This document shows positions 11,189 through 21,632 of a DNA stretch of 64,000 bases, one piece after another (positions within the stretch are counted from its first letter, which is position 1; the number at the start of each line of letters is the position of its first letter). The notes under the pieces were generated by a model. The model was not told where the DNA came from and did not search any database. It saw only the letters and a program-made list of their open reading frames with translations. Source of the stretch: Dendrolimus kikuchii (taxonomy: Eukaryota; Arthropoda; Insecta; Lepidoptera; Lasiocampidae); contig CM034415.1 of NCBI GenBank assembly GCA_019925095.2, positions 6,729,001 through 6,793,000 of the forward strand. The letters run 5' to 3'. Both the position numbers and the translations under genes were made by a program.

Positions 11189-11280
11189 TCGCCGCGACTC
11201 GACCGCAGAGGGACCAGCGACGGGTCGCCGGTGACGTCACGTCGGAGAGTGGGTTTGTGCCGTGTTCACTTTGATGTTGT
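11189..11280 (+). other. Probable start of 3' UTR
   Basis: GC-rich sequence directly after the stop of the candidate exon, ending at a repeat insertion near 11281. It contains the 23-base segment (11254-11276) repeated in inverted form at 12317-12339. The transcript end cannot be fixed: AATAAA-like signals occur at about 11505, 12617 and 12770. Confidence 0.4.
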
Positions 11281-11650
11281 AGATGAATAACTCTTTATTA
11301 TACACCATTTCAGAAAACTTACCATACTAGTGTCAAACACTCGCTGCTCATGTGACAATATAATGTGTGAATAGTACAGCGCCTACCTATCTCTCTCTCT
11401 CTGTCAAAAACGACGTTACGGCTGACATATCCTGTACGACGTAACTTGTAGCAACGTCCTTATACTTGACCTATACATTAGATGGAAGTTTTAATGATAC
11501 AGCAATAAATTGATACTGCTTAAGTGTTTAAAAGTGACATTGCAATTAAATTCACAATGCTTTTTTTTAAATTGTCATGTAGCATTTACCTGACTTTTTC
11601 AAGTACAAGCTAATTGTGTAAAAGGGCGGCCTAAGTTAGTTCAATGACCA
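11281..11650 (-). repeat. Family Q LINE tail interrupted by family Z
   Basis: The edges (GAATAACTCTTTATTATACACC on the left, AAAGGGCGGCC near 11622 on the right) match family Q tails at 22735-22890 and 45550-45690. The middle (about 11390-11560) matches family Z copies at 15300-15440 and, inverted, 16725-16800: GACATATCCTGTACGACGTA, TTGACCTATACATTAGATGG. No coding. Confidence 0.4.
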
Positions 11651-11759
11651 ATTTGTTGGTGGTATTCACTTACGCCCAGATTCCATGTCTTACTGATCTA
11701 CTTATTTGCCTTACTGGTTAAAATTTTACTAAACTAAATGGTTTTCTGGAAGAGAATAA

Positions 11760-13190
11760 GCGGGAAGACTTCCCTTTGTATACAATTAGTAGTACTATTT
11801 TGTAAGTATTCCCTAATGGTGGTAAAATAAAGAGTTAGCTATCTCCATACAAATAATGTCAATTTTCTGCCGATGATAAGGTAGAATGTATAATAATAAC
11901 GTATAAAAATTTGGTACTAAAAGTTTCCCTTGTGAGAGTAACCACTTTTCATCATGTGGGCTCTCTGCCAGTTTGTTTATATGCAAACATGGGAGATATG
12001 GGACCAATTTATACTGCGACTATCACAAAAATCAGCCCAAACGTGAAACATTTTACTAGAAACGCCATCTGGTACAAATACATAGCGATATCGCGTTCTT
12101 TTCCAGTATAAACTATGAGAATTGGTTGTTTAGACATCCGAAGCAACCAAAAAATGTCCTCTACAGACTTACACAGTCTGTATTGCGATATTTAGACTGC
12201 TTTGACATTTTGATCCTTCGAGCCGGATACGTAGTAATGTATAACCTATTGACATTATTCTTGTAAATGAATGTTAATCTAAATATGTTAGCCGTATCGT
12301 ATATTAAAACCTTTATCATCGAAGTGAACACGGCACAAAATCGTATAATATATGAAATTGAAATATTTCCTTAACACACTGATATGGCTGTTGAGTTTGT
12401 AACTATAACATATGTATATCTATTGTATGTTTGTAAATACATATTCAAAATCGATGTATAACGCGAATAGCTACAAATATATTAGAACTACTTTGAAAAT
12501 TGGTCTTAATTTTAGTGGCCTGTGTATTCCTGTAATCAATCGCAGTATAGATAATGGCATAAACATAAATATGTTTTAAATCTCAGAGTATTAATCGATC
12601 GAATGTATTAACCGTAATAAAGTAGCGACTGGCGAGTGTCAAAACCGATTGGTAACCTAATTTTATTAATACTTTAATATTACAAGATAAATACATACGT
12701 GGACTGGATAATATTGTTATTGAATACCTTCTATTTATTACATCGAGGAAATTATATTAAAATCAATTTAAATAAAATAGTTTTAATTATTTACGGTATG
12801 GAATATGTGTTTAGGGCTCAAAATGGTCCATCGTAAGGAATACAAAAGAACTGATCTAATCATATCACTAACTCAACGCCATCAGATCGTGTATATGCTC
12901 TCATTTTTATTAAATTTTACACTAAACAATAGATTGTTGTAAACTAAAAAAAGGCTCTTTACATGTCGCTTCTTTAAAAATAACCCGGTTGTAAACAACA
13001 ATGTGAGTTTTATGAGAGTGAATAGTAAGAATGTTTTATAAAGTGACTGTGTCACGTGGATGTGGTCAAGGGTTTGATGCGTTATTTCAGATGCGACATT
13101 GTTAATGACGTTAAACGTTTAAAGATCATTTATGTATATACGCTAATGTATATACTATAAACAAGACTCATTCGACCACTGTCACTAACA
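11760..13190. other. Mostly unique AT-rich sequence
   Basis: No repeat family recognised. If the candidate exon at 11103-11188 has a long 3' UTR, it would lie here. A TGTAAATA motif (12432-12439), a match to the Pumilio recognition element, and the inverted 23-mer at 12317-12339 are the visible signals. Confidence 0.35.
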
Positions 13191-13195
13191 TTTAC

Positions 13196-13530
13196 CCAGG
13201 TGTAGCATAACTTTCTTGTGCATTCTTTATTCAAATAATAACACTTAATCTTTGAATTTTCATCGGCACAGAACACTGAAAGAGTGAGTACGAAAGTCCC
13301 ACGCGTGGGAAAAACGACAATCGTAGAGCGTTTCTTCGGCCCGACGTTGGTCTTAAGATTACAGTTATACACAACTGATAATTCCTCTCGTATTTCAATT
13401 TTAGTAGCGCGATAGTGTACGAATCGCGTAAGCGAGATAGCTAAGAATACATAGCAAGCGGTTTGCACTTTTGTGCGCAGGCAAAAATTGCCGATGGGAA
13501 TTATAAGTAGTGTAAAACTGTAATAGATAT
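13196..13530 (-). repeat. Dispersed repeat, paired with 16889-17072
   Basis: A 144-codon minus-strand frame (13130-13564) covers it. The part 13366-13525 is repeated at 16889-17072 with broken frames (shared CTAAGAATACATAGCAAGC and AAAATTGCCGATGGGAATTA-type sequence). This makes a repeat more likely than a gene. Class unknown. Confidence 0.4.
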
Positions 13531-13753
13531 CGCCATAGGTTATTTTTCTCTCGCTTCTTGACATCTTGTTGTTTAAAAAGTATTTTTCAATCCAAATGAT
13601 TCAAGTGTTAATCACTTTCTTATAATTTTTATAAGCTAATTTTTGCTTTGAAAAATACGTGTCATACGAAAATGAAACATAGTTTCTGAAGAATGTGGCT
13701 GGTGGTGCCATCTAGTCGTGTGCGACTTAGTAACTTTCAGAGTTATTTTTTTC

Positions 13754-14066
13754 TGGGGCCCTATTCTGCTGTTTCAATATTTTAGCGGAATATATTCAAA
13801 GTACGATTACAATGCGATGGTGTCAAAAATTCGTATTCTACTAAATCCACAATATCGTATTGATATCGTCAAGGCAGAAGAATACTATAAAAAATGGTAT
13901 TACCATTAGCAGAAATGGTGTTGGCTACAATGATTGAAAAGCTACCAACATTTTGAGACATCTATCGCAAGTTTTCACTTATAGAGTGGCGTGCCATGGC
14001 GCGCCATTAGAATTAACAGAATACCGAAATCCGATAAACTTATTATATAGCATAATTGGGCCCCTG
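13754..14066. mobile_element. Compact family S element
   Basis: About 313 bp, the most complete uninterrupted S copy. It starts GGGGCCCTATTCTGCTG and ends AATTGGGCCCC, flanked by CTG(G)-type sequence on both sides. Internal order is as in the other copies: a degenerate CAATGCGATGGTGTCAAAAA segment, AGAAATGGTGTTGGC, then GTGGCGTGCC and AATTAACAGAATACCGAAAT. Non-coding. Confidence 0.55.
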
Positions 14067-14372
14067 GGTGATTGTTTTACTTTTCAATTGTTCCATGTTT
14101 ACACGAGAATTCATCTAGCCTTTATTGTAGGTGTTGTGTAAAGAGCCTTATATTCTTAAGGGCTTACCCACCCATGCGATTTTTAGTCTCAATTAATCTA
14201 ATCGACAAAAGCAATAACTATCAATTATTTTTTTTCATAATAACCTACATACACACAAATTGCATATCCCCAAGCTAAAGAACTTACGCTTGTATTATTG
14301 ATTATATACAACGAACACATCTCGCAACGGTCTCAAAGTCCCAGATTTAGAGAGTGTTTAACGGAAAGTTCA

Positions 14373-14447
14373 CTTACAAAATTCACCATGCCTGGAATCG
14401 AACTCAGGACCTCTGCTTTCTTGAGAGTTAAGTGGACAAAGACCATC
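14373..14447 (-). repeat. tRNA-derived SINE head (family G), inverted
   Basis: On the minus strand it reads as a tRNA-like segment ending in GAGTTCGATTCCAGGCATGG, with a polymerase III B-box-like GTTCGATTCC. Its body resembles the G copies at 14771, 38078 and 59175. Truncated. Confidence 0.4.
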
Positions 14448-14493
14448 GAAATATGTGGGTAGTTCTTTCTATTTTGTATTATAACGTATACAT

Positions 14494-14752
14494 CAGTGAT
14501 GGAAATTACAGCTACTTTAATATATTGATCACTGCCGTGAAGTTATTTCATTTTGTCACTGCTATTTCAACGGTGAAAAATTGTTATGAATTTCAGCTAC
14601 TTTGTACTACATAGCGCTTTAACGGTTTGTGTCACGTTAAATAACGCTCTGGTGAAATATAACGGTTGTTTCCTATTATTATATCTGGAGTGAAGTGATT
14701 TATTCTATATCGCCGTTATTTAACAATTGATCAGTGAATTGTGCCATCACTA
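14494..14752. mobile_element. hAT-like MITE with perfect 8-bp target duplication
   Basis: 259 bp, CAGTGATGG at the left and CCATCACTA at the right, flanked exactly by GTATACAT (14486-14493 and 14753-14760). The interior aligns with 8419-8899 (AATTACAGCTACTTTAATAT, CCGTGAAGTTATTTCATTT, GCGGTTGTTTCCT-like) with a large internal deletion. Confidence 0.75.
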
Positions 14753-14770
14753 GTATACATATGCGTTCTT

Positions 14771-14960
14771 GTGGTTAAGTGCGATAAGCCTTTGCTGTCA
14801 TAGCTCACAGGAATAATGGGGTACCGGGTTCGATTCCTGGTGTAATTAATTTCGTAAATTAACTTTTCATAATTTATTTACTATGATCTGGGTGTCTAGG
14901 ATCGGACCCAGACTTGACTGTATTTTATCCACAGTACAAGTTACGTTGGCGATAAATGTG
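14771..14960 (+). repeat. tRNA-derived SINE (family G)
   Basis: A tRNA-like head with GTGGTTAAGTGCGATAAGCC and a B-box-like GGTTCGATTCC (14827-14837), followed by a body shared with 38078-38275 and 59175-59345 (GATCTGGGTGTCTAGGATCG, CAGTACAAG...). No intact tRNA cloverleaf is claimed. Confidence 0.55.
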
Positions 14961-15299
14961 TGTATGTTTGCGTATTATTATAGTTTAGTAATTATTTAGC
15001 GAATTTGTGAGTGGTCGGTTAAAAATCGCCTAGTGTGCGGAGGTCCTAAGATATATTGAATACACATCTCGTATATAAAGTAAAGTAACATATTATGTAT
15101 TTAGTTACGTTTTTAAACCAATTTTTATTTGTTGTATTATATTTAAAGTAATAGTTAATAAAGTGGCGGTTGATGGCTTATTTGGTGGTTTTATTTTATG
15201 GAGGGTACATTTCAAGAAAGATCAGGTAAGAAGCATCTCTAATCATTGAAAAAGCATATTACGGATTTGATTACATTAGTATACTTACTGCCTATCTCA

Positions 15300-15450
15300 A
15301 ATACGACGATATGACTGACATATTCCATAGAACGTAACTTGTAACAGCAAGATTTTTTATATTTGACATATGAATTAGATAGAATTTTTAATAATATAAA
15401 AATAAATTGGTACTTCTTGTTGTTTGAATTTAATTATAATATCACTGAAA
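15300..15450. repeat. Family Z repeat
   Basis: Matches 11390-11560: CCTATCTC, GACTGACATATTCCATAGAA, CGTAACTTGTA and the trailing AATAAATTGGTACTTCTT. A partial inverted copy is at 16725-16800. Non-coding. Confidence 0.4.
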
Positions 15451-15478
15451 CAGTAAGAAGTATTAATTTATTTTTATA

Positions 15479-16177
15479 CTAGGATATGCCCGCGACTTCG
15501 TCCACGCTTGACTTGAAATTCACGCGGGATTCTCTGACACTAAGTACAGCATTTAAAAAAGATAGTAAGCTATCGTTTTATTAAAAAATTGTTAAAATAA
15601 GCTAATTTTTATGCATTCGACACCATAAACAGTTCCCGGCAATTTTGCTGGGATAAAATATATCGCACATTTTATTACATACCAACGGCCCGGCGTGGTT
15701 TCATCCGGGCTCTGTCCCGCTCCCGTGGTATATTTTTTTATTTCAGGAGTTCAGCAGACAGGCAGACGGCCCACTTGATGGAAAGCGGTTACGATCGCCT
15801 AGAGACATTTGCAACACCGAAGGTGCTACAAATGGGCTGCTGCTCTCTTAAGGGAGACTGGAACCTGGTCACTAATGCCGGAACACAACTCAAGGTTGTT
15901 ATGGCGACATACTTTAGACCAGGGGTGGTAGCCATCCAGTCGGGCAAATGCCCTACCACCTGGCAGTGGGTTATTTAGTCGCCTCTTACGACAGGCCGCC
16001 CGGCCGCAGGAAATTGTATTCTTTCTCCGTTCCTGCACGGATAGATGTTATACACTCCCTGTTATCATAGCTTTCTAAGAGTAAAAGAATTTTTAAAATC
16101 GGTTTAGTAGATCCAGAGATTACCCCCTAAAACCTCACACACTCACAAACTTTATCTCTTTATAATATTAGTATAGA
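15479..16177 (-). mobile_element. Helitron-like element carrying a family A insertion
   Basis: CTAG at 15479-15482 and, read from the other strand, a TCTATACTAATATTATAAAG start at 16177. The left 170 bp match the element beginning at 34509 (GATATGCCCGCG, CTTCGTCCACGCTTG). A full family A copy (15732-16043) sits inside. The structure is a composite: sequence just right of it (16190-16460) also matches 34730-34965. Confidence 0.5.
15732..16043 (-). repeat. Family A repeat, full length
   Basis: About 310 bp; sense strand begins ATCCGTGCAGGAACGGAGAA and ends with CTGCAATAAA-type A-rich sequence. Internal landmarks are GGCGGCCTGTCGTAAGAGGC, ACCACCCCTGGTCTAAAGTA and GTGTTCCGGCATTAGTGACC. Both ends recur at the same positions in other copies, so it behaves like a short retroposon (SINE-like) rather than a variably truncated LINE. 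Open frames across it are fortuitous and lie in several frames. Confidence 0.7.
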
Positions 16178-16189
16178 AAATTTTCCATC

Positions 16190-16460
16190 TGTCAGTGAAA
16201 AGATCACATTGGAATTGGTTTTTTTTTGGTCTGGCCATTTTAAATAATTCTTAGAAAAATTCTCGCAAGATTCCCAGGATAAAAAATAGCGCAGATTTTA
16301 AATCTAAGAATTTGCTGACGATTAACGAAAACCTCGTCGAAATCGGCCCAGTAGTTTTACGTGAATCCCGAACAAACGGACATGAAATTTTAAAAAAATT
16401 GCATCATGTTCTCCATCGTTTAATACTTTATATAATCTATTCCAGTTGTTCTTTGTAGTA
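16190..16460. repeat. Repeat shared with 34730-34965
   Basis: Contains TGGCCATTTTAAAT, TCTAAGAATTTGCTG and GGCCCAGTAGTTTTACGTG followed by GCATCATGTTCTCCATCG, all present in the same order downstream of the Helitron-like start at 34509. Probably the distal part of that element family. Confidence 0.4.
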
Positions 16461-16502
16461 GCTTCGATATACAGACAGCATGTATAGAATTCTATAATAT
16501 TA

Positions 16503-16713
16503 CTAGCTGTCCCGGCAGACGTTGTTCTGCCCTGAAGGAATAAAATTTAGAACCCGATTGCAGCGCCACCTACCGGGTCCAATTGTGAATCTAAACTATC
16601 CTCGAATCCACTTGAACACACACAAAAAAATTCATTCAAATCGGTCCAGCCGTTTAGAACGAGTTCACTGTCAACACACGTACAGAAGCATTATATATAT
16701 AAAGATATATAGA
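16503..16713 (-). mobile_element. Non-autonomous Helitron (type 1)
   Basis: Minus-strand element of about 211 bp: starts TCTATATATCTTTATATATA at 16713 and ends CTAG (16503-16506). It carries the type-1 3' motif ACAACGTCTGCCGGGACAGC and an internal GGTAGGTGGCGCTG segment, both also seen at 26991-27199 and 38280-39122. Confidence 0.65.
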
Positions 16714-16811
16714 TTATGTAACTCATAGGTCAACAATAAAATATTGCTACAAATTACGTTCTATGGGATGTGTCGGCAATACCGTCTTATTTGAGATGGA
16801 CAGTAGAAGAC

Positions 16812-16882
16812 TATAACCGCAGCCGGCACACCTGATGGAAAGTGGTAACCGTCACCTATAGACATTCGCAATACCAGAGGCA
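16812..16882 (-). repeat. Family A fragment
   Basis: Short piece of the poly(A)-proximal end: GGCACACCTGATGGAAAGTG, CATTCGCAATACCAGAGG. Diverged. Confidence 0.4.
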
Positions 16883-17095
16883 CAACAGTTTTACACAACT
16901 AATAATTCCCCCCGATGTACCTGCGCAATAGAACAATATTAACGCGTGACAGTATACCAATCGTGTAAGCGGAACAAAGCTAAGAATACATAGCAAGCAA
17001 AAATGCCGGAAACCGGTCTGCACTTTACTGCGCAAACAAAAATTGCGGATCGGAATTATAAGTTGTGTCAAACTGTACCAACGCGCTTACAACCT

Positions 17096-17725
17096 AGGCT
17101 GCGTTCCAGAAGGGACTCGCAACGACCGCGATTTTTCCCATTTCGCTTGCTTGTGGACGTTACAATCAGGAACTCTAGTGGAACGGATTATGGGGCGTTC
17201 ATATCATAAACGACGAAATACACAAATATTATTGGTTGATTTGAAAATCGCGCTTTTTTCAATGTCAAGAGGTAGTAAGAATGCTCTGTGGTAAACACCC
17301 ACTTCGACCCATCGATTGACATGGATCGTTGTGAGCGCTGTGTGATCGAAAATGATGACGTTTTCGTCACGACCATAACGACCGCGGTCGCCTTGTGGAA
17401 CGGGAGACGCAGCATTTTGGGCGTTGTGAGATACTAAAGGAATGCGTTCCTAGAAGAAATTTTAGCTACGTTCCATTAGGGACTCACAACGACCACGTTC
17501 ACGTCCGCGATTTATCCCGTTCCACTTGCTTGCTGGCGTTACAATCGTAAACCCAAGTGGAACGGCTATTCGACCCACCTCTTGACATGGGTCGTTGTGA
17601 GCGTTGTGTGATCGAAAACGATGACGTCATTAGTGACGTTTTCGCCACGACCACAACGACCGCGGTCGCCTTGTGGAACGGCTAACTGAGCATTTTGGGC
17701 GTTGTGAGCTACTAATGGAACGCCC
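17096..17725. mobile_element. Two tandem MITE copies
   Basis: Unit 1 is about 17096-17451 and unit 2 about 17461-17725, in the same orientation. Each starts near GCGTTCCA(T)TAGGGACTC and ends near GTTGTGAGCTACTAATGGAA. Shared internals are GGTCGTTGTGAGCG, GATCGAAAACGATGACG, CACGACC and GCGGTCGCCTTGTGGAACG. The units are separated by about 10 bp. They are rich in CGTTGTGAG and its complement, so each can fold. No transposase. Confidence 0.55.
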
Positions 17726-18029
17726 TGCATATGTCACCTTTTTTTAAAATCCTCATATAGTAGCGCTGTGGACAAACAGCTGGGATTCCAAATTCTCACG
17801 GTATGCAAGAAAAACGGACATGACTGAAGCGACTAAGCAAGTGAGGATCAAAACCTAATCATGGCAAGCGGTGTGGTGATAAAAGGAAGATGAAAGCATT
17901 CTGAACAAGTTATTTTATTTATTTATCAATTTTACACAACCCAGTAATAATACGGTCCCACTTAAATCTAGGTGGTTTCCATGTGATGCAACACACCCTC
18001 GTAGTAAAACTAAGATGTGTTATTTATAA

Positions 18030-18177
18030 ATATACACATCCGTGTGTGTGTGTGTGTAGGTATAAATGTATGAACACACTTTATTATTTAGCATCAATTA
18101 AAAACTAGATGCAGTACAGGTTTAATAAAGGGCAACCTTATCGCTCAAAGCGATCTCTGCCAGCCAACCCTCTAAAT
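18030..18177 (-). repeat. Family Q LINE tail
   Basis: Starts with a TG microsatellite (18040-18056), contains ACACTTTATTATTTAGCATC and ends AACCTTATCGCTCAAAGCGA...CCAGCCAACC. The GCGAT...ATCGC motif can pair. The hAT remnant at 18178 was inserted at its edge. Confidence 0.5.
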
Positions 18178-18789
18178 CAGTGTTTCTTAACCTTTAAGTA
18201 ATGAGGGACCATTTTACTAAATTTCTGTCTTGCCAGGGACCACCCAGTCGGTCACATGTATAGATTCAAAAAAGTTGACCAAATAAGCAAAATGAAGTTG
18301 AAATTGGGGCTCGCAGAAATGATCAAGCAACTCTTTGTTATCCTTGTTGGTCAAGAATATTTGTACTCCCGTTCTTAGATCGTACAACCTTGACAGCATG
18401 CTTCTTTTCGAAAGCCAACTCACTTCCGTGTGGAAAAGCAAAGTGTCATGTTCAGAGTTCATGTCAGAGCACAATCGTATGAAAAGTCGAGTATTGAGTG
18501 CACTCTTTTTAATGAAGTTAACTACTTTTGTAGCTGTTTTTATCGAAGCATTCCGGGAGCGTTTTGGTAGCCAATGCTTGATAATGAATAACGCAGTGCG
18601 TAGTGAATGCGGATGGATTTTTAGTAGAGTAATTGCGTATTGCCTTCGGACTTGTGCCGTGGCGCGGTTTGCGTTGTGATGACTCGACACAACACGTAAC
18701 GTCACTTGTTTATTACGATGGCTTCGCGGACCACTTGAAATGCCTCCAGGGACCACCAGTGGTCCGCGGACACCAGTTAAGAACCGCTG
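18178..18789 (-). mobile_element. hAT transposon remnant
   Basis: 612 bp with imperfect terminal repeats CAGTGTTTCTTAACC (left) and, inward from the right, CAGCGGTTCTTAACTGG. It is flanked by the perfect 8-bp duplication CTCTAAAT (18170-18177, 18790-18797). The minus-strand frame of 196 codons (18217-18807) contains a stretch typical of hAT-derived ZBED/SCAND3-like transposases: VNFIKKSALNTRLFIRLCSD, LLFHTEVSWLSKRSMLSRLY and a later HFAYLVNFFESIHV. The zinc finger and most of the RNase H-like core are deleted, so it is non-autonomous. The open frame continuing into the terminal repeat is not itself meaningful. Confidence 0.8.
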
Positions 18790-18960
18790 CTCTAAATGAA
18801 ATAACAATATAAGCTTAGTAAATTAAAGCGGTGGTGTAGAAAAGGATATAATTATTAGAAAAATTAAACTAAAATAAAAAACTGACTTAAAGGGGCATCT
18901 TGCTCAGCATAATGCTGGTTTGTTAAGACCAACGTTGAACTTCTAACACTATTTGTAAAT

Positions 18961-19357
18961 ATGCTGCGGTATATGTGTGGAGTCGCGCGGAAACCGCGTT
19001 AAAAATTCGCATACAGCCTTCATATCCGTGACGTAGCGGATAAACTGCAAGAACGTCACGCGTCGCCTACGTTGGTACGGCCACGTTTTACGAAAACCGG
19101 CTAGTTACATAAGAAACAAAATATGTCTAGCCATGCCGCCTCCGCAAGGTCCCGGTGGGAAGCGTAGGCCTAAGCAATGCTGGCTTGACGTAAAGAATAA
19201 TATGGGTAACAATGGTCTCACAGTTAGGAATGCGGAAGACCGCGCAAAATGGACAAGAGAAAGTAAGAAAGCGGATCTCCAGTTTCAGGGCAGACGCTCC
19301 GAACGCAACCGCAAGGATATAGGCTACGGTACCTTGAGAGAAGAGCCAAGAGGTTGA
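18961..19357 (+). pseudogene. RTE-type LINE C-terminal fragment (family RTE-b)
   Basis: Translated in pieces it reads MLRYMCGV, then HIRDVADKLQER, then LRWYGHVLRKPASYIRNKIC and, to the stop, KRRPKQCWLDVKNNMGNNGL and RNAEDRAKWTRESKKADLQF. This is the standard C-terminal region of RTE reverse-transcriptase ORFs. One in-frame stop near 18990 and a frameshift near 19055 break it. A different RTE lineage from RTE-a. The element stops where another LINE tail begins at about 19358. Confidence 0.7.
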
Positions 19358-19720
19358 TTGGTAGCGAACAGCTTGTCAATACAACGCTTCAAAGCCTAGA
19401 GCATCGACGCCGGGTTGCTAGTCTCGGTTTTTTATAGGATTCATTTCGGAGAGTATGCGGTTGAAGTGTTCGATCCGATCGCACCTACACCATTCCATCT
19501 TCGGACCACAAGGCTCTCTGACCTACGCCATCGATTCACAGTGGAAATGCTACCAGTGCAAAGTAAACGTTTTGCCTCCACGTTCCTTCTACGTACGGCA
19601 GAGTTGTGGAATACACTGCCAGAGTCCGTGTTTCCCGAAAAGTACAATCCGGGTGTCTTCAAGACTCGTGTGAATAGGTATTATCTTGGTAGGCGTGCTC
19701 CATCTTCGACTGCATCATAG
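19358..19720 (+). pseudogene. Jockey/CR1-type LINE C-terminal fragment
   Basis: Reads QSLEHRRRVASL, then after a frameshift near 19427 VFYRIHFGEYAVEVFDPIAP, RHRFTVEMLPVQSKRFASTF, LLRTAELWNTLPESVFPEKY and FKTRVNRYYLGRRAPSSTAS to the stop. This is the C-terminal end of a Jockey/CR1-group ORF2, after the RT domain. The same segment, more decayed, is at 59850-60060 on the minus strand. Confidence 0.7.
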
Positions 19721-19835
19721 GCCGGCCATTGGGCGAGACGTGGTCAAACACAAACCTCTTTATTACAAAAAAAAACCATTAGGCGGGTCGTCGTCAGTCT
19801 GTCTGCTATATTCCAGCAATAAGAAAAAATACACT

Positions 19836-20110
19836 TAACCGACTTCAAACAGGAAGAGGTTCTCAAATCACTGTATGTTTGTTATGCGATTTTTCCGTCA
19901 ATAATGGACCGTATTTCAAGTATTTTTTTTTATCGAAATTTTTTAACAAAAAATAAAACCATCTCTAAAAGTAACTAAAAACCAAAAATAAATATTTTTT
20001 ACAACGTCTTAAAGTCGATACGAAGTAAAACATAATAATTAGCATATTTTTTGTTGTTTTATTACGCTTTACTTGGCACCGACTTCAAGATGTAGAAAAT
20101 ATTTATTTTT
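19836..20110. repeat. Family X repeat (ACCGACTTCAA type)
   Basis: Begins ACCGACTTCAAACAGGAAGA and ends with CTTTACTTGGCACCGACTTC preceded by a partly complementary GAAGTAAAACATAATAA arm. A second copy is at 36960-37540. Non-coding. Confidence 0.5.
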
Positions 20111-20880
20111 GCTTTTAGTTAGTACTTAGTTACTTTGGAAGTCAATTTTGTTTTTTGTTATTTGCGACCATTGACATTTATATGTTGTAAATGAATGTGG
20201 CCTAATTCTCAGGCCTTTAAGGCGTCTGCTCTCCGACGTGGAAAGGCGGGTTATAATTTACAATCAAAACATGCAGTGTGCAGCTAGCTTAACGATGACT
20301 ATTCAAAAATTTTCCACAAAATAAACGGGGCCTCTCACGAACACCGTTGGACAGGGTTGTCACGTTGTTTTTTGTTCTACTTACGTGATACACTTAGTAT
20401 ATCTCGTAGCTAAAGCCACAGTATGTGGAGGTTGCAATAGTGTGGTGCTTCAATGATGGATGACCATTGTTGTATATTGCTGATGCTAAAGCATTATAAG
20501 GCGAGCCCATGGCTTGAAAAAGGACGAATGCTGTACTCTAAAATACTTAATTAATTTAAACTTAATACTATATATACAGAAATCTTAACTGCTACGTGAA
20601 AATATGTAAAACCTGTACATGTTCGTAGATGCATCTTCGAAGATTTTATCTGTTTTCTGTATTGACAGATTTTAGCACGTACGTGGACGACTTAATTCTA
20701 ACCATAGATAATACTACCACCTTGTTAATTATTATTATGTAGCAGTAAATTATGTCATGTATGGGACGTAACACATGCTATATTCAAATATGTGTATGTT
20801 CTATCGTCTGATAGACATTAGCTGTTACACGACTACCAAATCAATAAAACAAATATTGTCTTGCTAGTACTACTCTGCTA
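20110..20880. other. No gene or known repeat seen
   Basis: AT-rich; a GC-richer patch (20216-20260, GCCTTTAAGGCGTCTGCTC) is not recognisable. Confidence 0.35.
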
Positions 20881-20888
20881 TATATATA

Positions 20889-21540
20889 CAGTGTAAGCTC
20901 CATGTAACGTAATTCGATTTGACGACAAACTCCCTAAAGCGTCGAAATCGTAATTGTATACATTGTAGCTTATTTTCAACTGATAACTTGGATGATCTTC
21001 CTAGAAGCCACGATAGATTTCTATATCTGTGGTTCGTTTCATCTCTTTTCGCTTGGATATGTTATATACAGTGTAAACTCCATTTAACGTCATTCGATTT
21101 AACGACAAACTCCCTTAAGCGTCGAAATCACTTGGCTTTGGTTGGTTTAGCTTGTCTTCCATACAATTATACACTCTATATAGCATTACACCCATTATGA
21201 ATAACGACAACAATTAAGTACTAAAAGTTTCTTTTAAGTTGCCAAAATTAGTAAAAACTGCGTGGCTTTGTATATTCTTTTATCGCTTTATTATCCTAGC
21301 CCGTAATAAACTCGACTGTCGGCATCATGCATACCGAAATTTCTAAGTACTTCCTTTATTACCAAGATGCCTCCATATCGCAAGATATGATTAAAATAAG
21401 TAAAAAAAATACAACAAAATTACTGGTGCAGCAAAAGACGTCAGACAAAAATAAAATACTTCTCTCCATTTAACGACAACTCTCTATAACGCCATAAAAT
21501 GCACAGTCCCTTCAGTGTCGTTATATAGAGTTTACAATGT
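20889..21540. mobile_element. Tigger/pogo-like non-autonomous element
   Basis: The left end CAGTGTAAGCTCCATGTAAC (20889) is repeated as CAGTGTAAACTCCATTTAAC at 21069, each followed by CGATTTRACGACAAACTCCC. The right end (to 21540) is, inverted, ACATTGTAAACTCTATATAA. The CAGTGTAAACTC...TTAACG pattern resembles pogo/Tigger termini. The duplicated left end suggests two partial copies or a local duplication. A 93-codon frame spans the repeats but has no transposase motif. Confidence 0.45.
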
Positions 21541-21632
21541 GTTTTAATATCCTCCACACAACATTTTTAATGCCACTAATGCAGTCATGGCACGATGATG
21601 TCTGTTCCCATATGCATAAATTAAGCACCCAG

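Noticed and set aside
13130..13564. 144-codon minus-strand frame as a gene
   Set aside because: Its middle is repeated at 16889-17072 with broken frames, so a repeat is more likely.
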